Part shown: positions 1-5,793 of the stretch, in pieces
Position numbering within the stretch: position 1 is the stretch's first letter
Layout: each line of letters starts with the position of its first letter
Assembly: GCA_016462095.1 (NCBI GenBank)
Contig: JAEMTW010000093.1
Location: 1 to 7,152, forward strand
Reading direction: 5' to 3'
DNA from: Thermoleophilia bacterium
GTDB lineage: Bacteria; Actinomycetota; Thermoleophilia; Gaiellales; F1-60-MAGs149
Length of the DNA: 7,152 nt
Notes under the pieces: generated by a model
What the model saw: the letters and a program-made list of their open reading frames with translations, nothing else
Databases searched by the model: none
What the model was told of the DNA's origin: nothing
Program-made: the position numbers and the translations under genes

Positions 1-72
1 GTGTTGTGCGTCGAGTGTTACGCGACAGCGTCGTGGCGCCTGCGAGGCGAGTCCTCGGAGCAGGCCACTCAT
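1..72 (-). CDS. Possible start of a further gene downstream of imuB, cut by the window edge
   Basis: On the minus strand an ATG at 72-70 overlaps the TGA stop of imuB (ATGA), the classic arrangement for translational coupling. Its frame stays open for 23 codons to the left edge, beginning MSGLLRGLASQAPRRC. I do not recognise this stretch. In many genomes imuB is followed by dnaE2 (imuC), but the visible residues do not resemble the N-terminal PHP motif of DnaE2, so I do not assign it. The frame shifted by one base is also open to the edge, and a small hairpin lies here, so the region could equally be a 3' untranslated stretch. A weak call. Confidence 0.25.
   Translation of the reverse strand, partial: MSGLLRGLASQAPRRCRVTLDAQH
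39..64 (-). terminator. Small GC-rich hairpin after the imuB stop
   Basis: Arms CCTG/CAGG (39-42 and 61-64) enclose a stronger stem CGAGG/CCTCG (43-47 and 53-57) with a five-base loop and a three-base bulge. It starts five bases past the imuB stop codon on the minus strand. No run of T follows, so if it terminates transcription it is not a textbook intrinsic terminator. It conflicts with the ATGA-coupled reading frame in the same place; at most one interpretation is likely to matter. Confidence 0.2.
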
Positions 73-1250
73 CGAGCAGCCAGCCCGTAGCGCCGTTCGG
101 GTAGACGGCTGGTCGGATCGAGCGTGACGACGCGCAGCAGGGCGGCAGTGCCAAGGGCCGAGCGCACCTGTGCGGCCGCACCAGCCAGGCGCTGCTCGCG
201 TTCCCTGCCGGCCGGGTCGAGCAGCGCCAACTGTTGTGCACCCGGGGCGAGTTCGGCAAAACTGATTGCGATCCGCTCTGCGGGTGCGGGTAGTCGCCGA
301 GCCTTAGGTAGGAGCGCCAGCAGCAGCCGTTGCTGGTCACCACACGGCTCGCGCAGTGGTGCTTCGCAGAGCCAGGACTCGCCCGTGATCAGGCGTGCCT
401 GCAACCGCAGCAGGCGTGGTTCTGCTGCGCCCCGCGCAGGATCACTGAGGAGGCGCTTGAGCAGCAGCTCGACTGCCTGTTCCAGCGCATGATCAGTTGC
501 AATTGGCTCGCCTGGCACGAGCTCGGCGCGGAGCAGTGGTGGGGGCTCACGTGGAGCGATGACGCCACCGTCCTCACCGCGAGCCATCTGCCAGGCACGC
601 ACGCCATCCGGACCAAAGCGATCGCGGACCGCGAGCCGTTTGAGCGACGCCAGCCCACCAAGTCGGTCGATGCCAACGAGATTTAGTGCTTCACAGATCT
701 CTGCTGGTGTGCCGCCATCCTCGTGCAGTAGCGCGACGGGTAGCGGTGCGATTGTCTCCTGCACGTCGTCGCGCCCAAGTATTCGTGGCCGCCGACGGGC
801 AAGCCGTGCTGCCATCAAGGCGGCAAAGCGCGAAGGCGCTGCACCAATCTGCAGTGCCTCGTCGGGAGCAACTTCGTGCAGGCGGTGAAGGAGCCGTTGA
901 GGACCGCCATAGAGGCGCAGGCCGGGCTCGGCATCAATCAGAGCACGGCCGCTGCCAATCTCCTCGACGGGCAGACCCAACGCAGCGATATCGCGGATCA
1001 GTCGAGCTGCTCGCAGCTGCACTCCAACTGGATCGGGAGGCACAAGTGCGAGCCCTGGGCAGAGTGTCAGGGCTGCGGATAGTCGCATACCACTGCGGAC
1101 GCCACTGGCCTCAGCGATCGCGGAGGGCAGACCAATCCGTGGCTCACCGAAGGGTGGAGGACCGACTGCCACGGGCACGCCTTGCGGCTGTGGATGTGCG
1201 GCGAGTGCAACGCTGAGCGAGAGGCGTGGCAGGAGCAGGGCGAGCAGCAT
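69..1250 (-). CDS. imuB: ImuB-like Y-family DNA polymerase paralogue (SOS mutagenesis)
   Basis: A 393-residue protein of the DinB/UmuC (Y) family in its ImuB form, which acts in error-prone translesion synthesis, classically as the adaptor tying ImuA and DnaE2 to the beta clamp. Visible landmarks are the N-terminal LLALLLPRLSLSVAL strand; GMRLSAALTLCPGLALVPPDP (54-74), typical of the palm/fingers of this group; VEEIGSGRALIDAE (95-108), where true polymerases carry the SxDE catalytic pair; a helix-hairpin-helix-like thumb around LNLVGIDRLGGLASL (189-203); and a little-finger-like C-terminal part. The N-terminal catalytic Asp and the DE pair of Pol IV/Pol V are not visible, as expected for ImuB rather than an active polymerase. 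The ATG is chosen because the family N-terminus begins there; GGGAGG abuts it directly, too close for a normal Shine-Dalgarno. A LexA palindrome lies 11 bases upstream, implying SOS induction. No imuA or recA is next to it. The family call is firm; ImuB versus another Y-family branch is less so. Confidence 0.8.
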   Translation of the reverse strand: MLLALLLPRLSLSVALAAHPQPQGVPVAVGPPPFGEPRIGLPSAIAEASGVRSGMRLSAALTLCPGLALVPPDPVGVQLRAARLIRDIAALGLPVEEIGSGRALIDAEPGLRLYGGPQRLLHRLHEVAPDEALQIGAAPSRFAALMAARLARRRPRILGRDDVQETIAPLPVALLHEDGGTPAEICEALNLVGIDRLGGLASLKRLAVRDRFGPDGVRAWQMARGEDGGVIAPREPPPLLRAELVPGEPIATDHALEQAVELLLKRLLSDPARGAAEPRLLRLQARLITGESWLCEAPLREPCGDQQRLLLALLPKARRLPAPAERIAISFAELAPGAQQLALLDPAGREREQRLAGAAAQVRSALGTAALLRVVTLDPTSRLPERRYGLAAR

Positions 1251-1261
1251 CCTCCCAGTCT

Positions 1262-1281
1262 AATCGAACATATGTTCGATT
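1262..1281 (-). promoter_or_regulatory. LexA operator (SOS box) for imuB
   Basis: A perfect 20-bp palindrome with core CGAACATATGTTCG, matching the Gram-positive/actinobacterial LexA consensus CGAAC-N4-GTTCG at every fixed position. It fills almost all of the 32-base gap between the stop of the dsbA-like gene (1283) and the start of imuB (1250). The position just before a Y-family gene makes LexA control of imuB very likely. It also shows that imuB can be transcribed separately from the two upstream genes. Confidence 0.9.
1267..1272 (-). promoter_or_regulatory. Probable -10 box of imuB inside the LexA operator
   Basis: Read on the minus strand, TATGTT (fits TANNNT) lies in the centre of the SOS palindrome and ends 16 bases before the imuB ATG, so transcription would start about 10 bases upstream of the ATG. 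No good -35 is visible 17-18 bases upstream, within the end of the dsbA-like gene. LexA binding would directly block this site. Inferred from position and motif only. Confidence 0.45.
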
Positions 1282-1282
1282 C

Positions 1283-1915
1283 CTAGTGAGAAGCGACGTC
1301 CTCTGCCTGATCGGCTCGAACCTGCTCAATCAGCTTCTCAAAGGCGGCATGTGGCTGCGCACCCATCAAGAGATAGCGTTCCTCAAAAATGAAAGCCGGC
1401 ACGCCTGTAATCCCTGCGGCGTGTGCCTCCTCAGTGCACTGAATCACGTGTGCACGGAAGCGCCTCGACTCGATTGCCTCGGCAACTGCTGCGGGGTCAA
1501 GACCGACACCAATCGCAACCTCACTCAGCACGGCAGGGTCGGCGACATCGCGCTCTTGCTCCCACATCGCGACCATCACGGCGTCGTGGTATTCCGCGTG
1601 CAGGTCGGCCGAGCGGGCGAGCTCACCCAGCTCCAACGCTAGCTGCGTGTTGGGTACGCGCTCAGGATGCGGTGCGTACGTGAAATCGCAGTCCGCAAAC
1701 ATCTGCGCCACGTTGGCGAAATGCTCAGCGCCGTACTTGGCCACAAGTTCGGAGCGAGGAATGCCCTCGGCGGGATACTCGGGGTGAAGATCCCACGGAA
1801 GCCACTCGATCTGGGCGTCGTACTCGCTTTCCAACCAGCTTGCTCGCTCACAGGCGACCCGACAAAAAGGGCAAAGAAAATCCGAGACGACCTGCACCTG
1901 AAGTCGCTTACTCAT
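1283..1915 (-). CDS. DsbA/FrnE-family thiol-disulfide oxidoreductase
   Basis: A 210-residue DsbA-family protein of the FrnE type (thioredoxin fold with a helical insertion), predicted to catalyse dithiol-disulfide exchange in the cytoplasm. The N-terminal beta strand LQVQVVSDFLCPFC carries the active-site CPFC (C15-P-F-C18). The cis-proline loop follows at GITGVPAF (168-175, P173), and the family signature GAQP is at 185-188. WDLHPEYPAEG (41-51) matches the region after the first helix of FrnE proteins. There is no signal peptide, so it is not a periplasmic or secreted DsbA. Length is usual for the family. Its ATG overlaps the permease TGA (ATGA, 1915-1912), suggesting a two-gene operon with translational coupling. 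The substrate is unknown; family members are often named 2-hydroxychromene-2-carboxylate isomerase by similarity, but the CxxC favours redox activity here. Confidence 0.88.
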   Translation of the reverse strand: MSKRLQVQVVSDFLCPFCRVACERASWLESEYDAQIEWLPWDLHPEYPAEGIPRSELVAKYGAEHFANVAQMFADCDFTYAPHPERVPNTQLALELGELARSADLHAEYHDAVMVAMWEQERDVADPAVLSEVAIGVGLDPAAVAEAIESRRFRAHVIQCTEEAHAAGITGVPAFIFEERYLLMGAQPHAAFEKLIEQVRADQAEDVASH

Positions 1916-3039
1916 GTCGTAGTGCGCGTCGAATCATCCTGACCGCCGTCAAGATCCAAGATCAGCTGTCGCTCAGCGGCGATCCGCTCGCGGCGCACAT
2001 CGAGCAGGCGCCTCAGGACGACTTGCACGGAGCCGGCGACGGGAATCGCCAGCAGTGCGCCGATTACACCAAGCAGGGATGCACCGACCAGCACGCTGAC
2101 GACGACGATGAAGGGCGAGACGTCGATGCTCTTGCGCATCACGACGGGCTGAATGATGTGGTTTTCCACGAACTGGTAGACCACCGCCACCACCAGCATG
2201 ATGATGCCGGCTGTCAGCGACGTTGTCAGCGCAACCAGTACCGCCACGATCGAGCCAATCGTGGCGCCAACCAGCGGAACGATGTCAAGCAACCCCACGA
2301 GCAGTCCGAGTGCCAGCGCGAAGGGGACACCTAGGACCCAGGCAGTGACGCCCGTTAGGGTGCCGGCGATCGTGGCGATAAAGAGCACTCCAATCGTCCA
2401 CCGCGCGATCGTCCCGTTGACCTGATCAAACACTTCCAGCGAGCGCGCGGCATGGCCTGGTCGCAGTAGCTCGGTGATCGTGCGTAGAAAGCGCGGAATC
2501 TCGAGCAGGAGGAAAAGCGTCATAAACAACACCGTGAGGCTCTTGCCAAACCCGGTCACGACAGCTGTCGCGACACCCAGCAAACTGCCAGCCTGTTCGG
2601 GCAACCTGCTCGAGTACTCCGAGGCTCCTTCGCTGAGCCGATCAATCACGTCGTAGCGTGCGTCGAGCTCGCGAAACGGGCCCCAGCGGCGCAGCTCATC
2701 GAGTAGTCCCGGCGCACGCGTGGCAAACGAGCGCGTCTCCTCGTAGAGCGGCGTCAGGAGCGCACTGAGGAACGCCACCAGAACGATGATCAGGCCGAGG
2801 ACAACGATGACGGAGGCTACGCCGCGGCGATTGCCAATCTTGCGCTCCAGCAGCGTCACCAACGGGTTGAGCGCCAACGCCAAGAAGGTGGCAATCAGGA
2901 CCAACTCGCCGATCGCACGCACCTGCCAGAAGACGTAGATCAGCAGCAAAAAGGCGGACGCCGTCAGCAGCACCCGGATGAGCGTGCGGGTTGTGATCGT
3001 CACTTCGACGCGACGCGGAGGTTCTGGAACGGGATGCAC
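1912..3039 (-). CDS. AI-2E family (PerM/TqsA-like) membrane permease
   Basis: A 375-residue integral membrane protein of the AI-2E exporter-like superfamily, whose members export small solutes, signals or ions; the substrate cannot be read from sequence. Hydrophobic segments lie roughly at 22-37, 42-66, 74-98, 160-182, 214-258 (two), 262-290 and 308-340, with the usual long soluble loop at about 100-155. Family signatures are LLDIVPLVGATIG (250-262) and the end block VENHIIQPVVMRKSIDVSPF (291-310), followed by a GALLAIPVAG-type last helix. I chose the GTG at 3039 because it lies exactly six bases after a -10 box (TACACT) with a matching -35. A TTG at 3087 and a GTG at 3003 are alternatives; the TTG would lie upstream of the promoter. 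The first gene of a probable operon with the dsbA-like gene. The C-terminal tail is charged and ends in STRTTT. Confidence 0.88.
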   Translation of the reverse strand: MHPVPEPPRRVEVTITTRTLIRVLLTASAFLLLIYVFWQVRAIGELVLIATFLALALNPLVTLLERKIGNRRGVASVIVVLGLIIVLVAFLSALLTPLYEETRSFATRAPGLLDELRRWGPFRELDARYDVIDRLSEGASEYSSRLPEQAGSLLGVATAVVTGFGKSLTVLFMTLFLLLEIPRFLRTITELLRPGHAARSLEVFDQVNGTIARWTIGVLFIATIAGTLTGVTAWVLGVPFALALGLLVGLLDIVPLVGATIGSIVAVLVALTTSLTAGIIMLVVAVVYQFVENHIIQPVVMRKSIDVSPFIVVVSVLVGASLLGVIGALLAIPVAGSVQVVLRRLLDVRRERIAAERQLILDLDGGQDDSTRTTT

Positions 3040-3045
3040 GACCCG

Positions 3046-3074
3046 AGTGTACCGTGCGGCGGGGTACGCTCCAA
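3046..3074 (-). promoter_or_regulatory. Promoter of the permease gene (leaderless)
   Basis: On the minus strand, -35 TTGGAG (3074-3069; four of six match TTGACA), a 17-base spacer, then -10 TACACT (3051-3046) within GGTACACT. Six bases later comes the GTG start at 3039, so the transcript probably begins at or within a base or two of the start codon. This is the best-formed promoter in the window, and its -35 overlaps the -10 of the divergent dehydrogenase gene. Confidence 0.65.
3063..3070 (+). promoter_or_regulatory. -10 element of the dehydrogenase gene
   Basis: GGTACGCT, an extended TANNNT -10, ends nine bases before the ATG at 3080, giving a leader of only a few bases at most. No Shine-Dalgarno precedes the ATG. 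A clear -35 is not seen. Its last two bases coincide with the start of the opposite-strand -35 at 3069-3074, so the two promoters cannot easily be occupied together. Confidence 0.5.
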
Positions 3075-3079
3075 CAGCA

Positions 3080-3838
3080 ATGCGCAAATGCGACCTGACA
3101 GTAGTGACGGGCGGCTCGGCCGGAATTGGCTTGGCACTGGCGCGTCGCCTCGGACGTCCCGACGGTCAACTGCTACTCGTTGCTCGAGGCGTAGAGCGAC
3201 TGGCTGCGGCGGGCCATGAGCTTCAATGCGAGACGTTGGTCGCAGACGTCGCGACGCAAGAGGGCCTGACCGTGCTGGCGACTCGCCTGTCCGAGTCGCC
3301 TCGGATCCGACTATTGATCAACAATGCAGGTGGACCGTTTCGCACGCCGCTGCTTGATCACCACCCCGACGAGGCCTCGCGTGCGATCGATCTGCTTTAT
3401 CTCGCGATGGTGCGCGTCACGGCAGCCGCCTGGCCTGGTTTAGTCGCAGCGCGCGGCTCAATCGTCAACGTCGTCAGCGTGGCGGGTACCGTGGCGACTG
3501 GCTCGGCGCCCCATTACGCAGCAGCAAAACATGCGGCGATTGCCTGGTCACGCGGTCTCCATGTCGAGGCGGCCGCGGTTGGGGTGCACGTTTTGACGGC
3601 AAACCCTGGACCTGTGGCCACCGCAGCATTCCCACACGATCGTCTACGGAACCATCGCTGGTTGCGGCATGCAGTGATTACGGATGATCGCTGCGCCGAG
3701 ACGATCGTGCGAGCGCTTGAGCGTCGGCGTGCCGAATCGTTTCACCCAGAGTGGTGGCGCGCTGCCGGCGTGGCGCAGGCGGTTGCTCCTGGCACGATGG
3801 CGCGCCTAGCGCGACGATCGCGCGAACGATTCGGTTAG
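3080..3838 (+). CDS. Short-chain dehydrogenase/reductase (SDR), NAD(P)-dependent
   Basis: A 252-residue classical SDR, a cytosolic NAD(P)(H)-dependent oxidoreductase of unknown substrate. The Rossmann cofactor loop is TGGSAGIG (10-17); ADV (55-57) is the usual adenine-ring contact; NNAG is at 81-84; the catalytic Ser is S133 in NVVSVAG; the YxxxK pair is Y146 and K150; NPGPVAT (175-181) is the family's post-active-site loop. By eye alignment, the active-site Asn that normally sits in a VN-L motif near residue 106 appears to be Leu (IDLLYLAM). The ATG at 3080 is preferred over upstream starts because the cofactor-binding strand begins right after it and a -10 box lies at 3065-3070. R203-R253-like basic residues crowd the C-terminal end. 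The stop overlaps that of convergent trpS. DltE/YdfG-like by overall look; subfamily not certain. Confidence 0.88.
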   Translation: MRKCDLTVVTGGSAGIGLALARRLGRPDGQLLLVARGVERLAAAGHELQCETLVADVATQEGLTVLATRLSESPRIRLLINNAGGPFRTPLLDHHPDEASRAIDLLYLAMVRVTAAAWPGLVAARGSIVNVVSVAGTVATGSAPHYAAAKHAAIAWSRGLHVEAAAVGVHVLTANPGPVATAAFPHDRLRNHRWLRHAVITDDRCAETIVRALERRRAESFHPEWWRAAGVAQAVAPGTMARLARRSRERFG

Positions 3839-4824
3839 CCGCGTGGCGCGAAGCCAATGCGTTCGCGCACCAGTTCGACCGTCGGCACGGCCAGCGAGCG
3901 TGCGTGGTCCGCACCGATCTTGAGCAGACGAACAACTTCACCCGGGTCCGAGGACAGCTCGGCATGTCGTGCCTGCAGCGGTTCGACGAGCGCCACTACG
4001 GCCTCGGCGACATCCCTCTTAAAGTCGCCGTAGCCCTTGCCGTCATAGCGCTCCTCGAGGCTGGCAATTGGCACGTCCTCGATCGCAGACAGCAGGGAAA
4101 GGAGACCCGTGATGCCAGGCTTGTTCTCGGGATCGGCGCGCACCACACCGTCCGAGTCGGTGACTGCCGACATCACCTTCTTGCGTAGCCGAGCAGGCGA
4201 ATCGAGCAAAAGCAATGTGCCCTGCTCGGTGCCACCCGTAGTCGACATCTTCTTGGTTGGCTCCTGCAGGTCGACGATCCGCGCGCCGGTGGGCGGTATC
4301 TGAGCCTGAGGGACGACAAACGTATCGCCGTAGCGTCCGTTGAACCGGATCGCGATGTCGCGCATCAGCTCGAGGTGCTGGCGTTGGTCTTCACCCACTG
4401 GGACCAAGCCGGCTTGGTACAGCAGGACGTCAGCCGCTTGCAACACGGGATAATCGAAGAGACCAACGGAGACCGACTCCTGGCCACCCGACTTGTCTTT
4501 GAATTGCGTCATCCGACGCAGCTCGCCCATCGTGGCGGTGCAGTTCAAATACCACGCCAGTTCCATGTGCTCAGAGACGTGGCTCTGGGCAAACAGGGTC
4601 GACTTCGCAGGGTCGAGACCCGCGGCAAACAGCAGGGTCGCCAACGAGAGCGTGGCTTCGCGCAGCGCTGCCGGTTCGACGGGAACGGTGATCGAATGCA
4701 GGTCAACGATGCTGTAGAGACAGTCATGTTCGGTCTGCCCCGCGACCCAGTGCCGGATCGCGCCGAGGTAGTTGCCAATGTGTTTGTCGCCCGTTGGTTG
4801 GATGCCCGAGAAGATGCGTGCCAT
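3835..4824 (-). CDS. trpS: Tryptophanyl-tRNA synthetase
   Basis: A 329-residue class I aminoacyl-tRNA synthetase that activates tryptophan with ATP and charges tRNA-Trp in the cytoplasm. The N-terminus MARIFSGIQPTGDKHIGN carries the HIGH-type motif as HIGN (15-18), followed by YLGAIRHW. Other family blocks are ELRRMTQFKDKS (101-112), DYPVLQAADVLLYQ (124-137), PVGEDQRQHLEL (142-153) and NKPGITGLL (234-242). The KMSKS loop reads KMSTT (192-196), so the second Lys of the motif is Thr. Length is standard for bacterial TrpRS. The frame stays open upstream to 5493 opposite the regulator gene, but the family N-terminus fixes the start at the ATG at 4824. A -10 box, TACGGT, ends six bases before this ATG, so the mRNA is probably leaderless; there is no room for a T-box or attenuator leader. 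Divergent from the SIS-domain regulator. Confidence 0.97.
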   Translation of the reverse strand: MARIFSGIQPTGDKHIGNYLGAIRHWVAGQTEHDCLYSIVDLHSITVPVEPAALREATLSLATLLFAAGLDPAKSTLFAQSHVSEHMELAWYLNCTATMGELRRMTQFKDKSGGQESVSVGLFDYPVLQAADVLLYQAGLVPVGEDQRQHLELMRDIAIRFNGRYGDTFVVPQAQIPPTGARIVDLQEPTKKMSTTGGTEQGTLLLLDSPARLRKKVMSAVTDSDGVVRADPENKPGITGLLSLLSAIEDVPIASLEERYDGKGYGDFKRDVAEAVVALVEPLQARHAELSSDPGEVVRLLKIGADHARSLAVPTVELVRERIGFAPRG

Positions 4825-4830
4825 GGCTGA

Positions 4831-4838
4831 ACCGTACC
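4831..4838 (-). promoter_or_regulatory. -10 element of trpS
   Basis: Read on the minus strand this is GGTACGGT, with the hexamer TACGGT ending exactly six bases before the trpS ATG, which predicts a leaderless transcript. No convincing -35 is seen 17-18 bases upstream. The same octamer on the other strand at 4868-4875 serves the divergent regulator gene. Confidence 0.5.
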
Positions 4839-4867
4839 GACTGGCCTGCGGGGACGCGACGACGTCT

Positions 4868-4875
4868 GGTACGGT
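4868..4875 (+). promoter_or_regulatory. -10 element of the MurR/RpiR regulator gene
   Basis: GGTACGGT with hexamer TACGGT (4870-4875), followed by six bases and the GTG start at 4882. This again predicts a transcript starting at the start codon. There is no Shine-Dalgarno and no clear -35. Confidence 0.5.
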
Positions 4876-4881
4876 CGCGGC

Positions 4882-5754
4882 GTGACCGAGCAAGGCAACG
4901 ATCCACTGGATCGCATTCGCGATCGTCTCGAGGAGCTCTCGCCAAACGACCAACGAGTCGCCGAGGCGGTCTTGCGCGACGCCACAGGCGTGGCCTTTGG
5001 CTCTGCCGACGCGCTGGCCATCTCGGCCGGGGTTTCGAAGGCCGCAGTCGTCCGCTTCGGGGCCCGTCTTGGATATGGCGGTTTTAGTGGACTGCAGGAG
5101 GCGCTGCAGACCGGTATCCGAGATCGTCTTGGTGGCGACCACGAACCAGAGGTGGTGGGCTCTGGGACGCTCGTGGACCGCTGGTTGGAGGCAGTCGAAA
5201 GCGACTTGCGCGCGGTTTCCGAGAACACGCCACCGGCCAGCCTGGATCGCGCGGCGGCTCTGCTTGAGTCGGGCGAGGGTTGGATCCACGTGTTCGGTCA
5301 GCGGGCCAGTGCTGCGGTTGCGGAGTACGCCTATTTTCTCTTGAACCCGATGCTGCCTAACGTGGTGCGCGTCGAGGCGGGCGAATCGGCCTTGGCCGAC
5401 CGGCTGATCGGTGTCGGGCCCGAGGATCGGCTGTTGGCTTTCACGTTCCGTCGCTACGCCAAGGTGACGACAGAGGTGGCGTCGTTCTTCCATGAAGCCG
5501 GAGCACCCGTCGTCCTCGTGACCGACTCGCCAGCCGCGCCTGCCGCCAAGTACGCAACCGAGACCTTGATTTGCGCCGACGACTCGCCGGCACCGTTCCC
5601 GACGGCCGTGACAGGCATCTTCCTTGTCGAGTTGTTGGCGGCAACGTTGCTCGAACGGAATCCAGCCAGCATCGGTCGCCGACTCGACGATGCAGAGCGC
5701 ATCTGGGGTCGTTTTGGCACCTACGGCGGCGAGGTCGTGCCCGACGCCGAGTAG
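4882..5754 (+). CDS. MurR/RpiR family transcriptional regulator with SIS domain
   Basis: A 290-residue DNA-binding regulator. The N-terminal HTH_6-type domain is seen at LSPNDQRVAEAVLRD (19-33) and the helix-turn-helix SADALAISAGVSKAAVVRFGARLGYGGFSG (41-70). A linker follows, then a sugar isomerase (SIS) domain at about 120-255, with HVFGQRASAAVAEYA (136-150) at the usual phosphosugar-binding loop and FRRYAKVTTEVASFF and VVLVTDSPAAP further on. SIS domains of this family bind phosphorylated sugars or amino sugars and control their use, but no sugar-catabolic gene is next door, so the ligand and targets are unknown. Self-regulation or regulation of divergent trpS is possible only in principle. 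The GTG at 4882 is chosen because a -10 box ends six bases before it and the HTH begins at the right distance. Length is normal for the family. Confidence 0.9.
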   Translation: MTEQGNDPLDRIRDRLEELSPNDQRVAEAVLRDATGVAFGSADALAISAGVSKAAVVRFGARLGYGGFSGLQEALQTGIRDRLGGDHEPEVVGSGTLVDRWLEAVESDLRAVSENTPPASLDRAAALLESGEGWIHVFGQRASAAVAEYAYFLLNPMLPNVVRVEAGESALADRLIGVGPEDRLLAFTFRRYAKVTTEVASFFHEAGAPVVLVTDSPAAPAAKYATETLICADDSPAPFPTAVTGIFLVELLAATLLERNPASIGRRLDDAERIWGRFGTYGGEVVPDAE

Positions 5755-5793
5755 TGGGGGATGTGGGTTGCGCCCCGCGGCGGCGTCCCGTCC

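Larger units (their letters stand above)
4831..4875. repeat. Inverted repeat framing the trpS/regulator divergent promoters
   Basis: ACCGTACC (4831-4838) and GGTACGGT (4868-4875) are perfect 8-bp inverted copies separated by 29 bases. Each arm contains the -10 hexamer of the gene it faces, six bases from the start codon. The symmetry may simply come from two copies of a shared promoter element pointing outward; an operator role is possible but not needed to explain it. Confidence 0.6.

Noticed and set aside
686..1216. Plus-strand frame of 176 codons within imuB
   Set aside because: An Arg/Ala-rich shadow of imuB with no family features, promoter or ribosome binding site.
1840..2334. Plus-strand frame rich in His, Asp and Gln opposite the permease gene
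   Set aside because: The His/Asp/Gln runs are the reverse reading of Val/Ile/Leu codons in membrane helices, so it is a shadow frame.
4375..4830. 151-codon plus-strand frame opposite trpS
   Set aside because: Entirely antisense to the conserved trpS coding sequence, with no supporting signals.
4825..4881. T-box or tryptophan attenuator upstream of trpS
   Set aside because: The gap is only 57 bases and the -10 box leaves essentially no leader RNA.
4825..5493. Open N-terminal extension of the trpS frame, 223 codons long, opposite the regulator gene
   Set aside because: The TrpRS family starts at MARIFSGIQPTG (ATG at 4824) with a promoter just before it; the extension has no recognisable domain and is antisense to a clear regulator gene.
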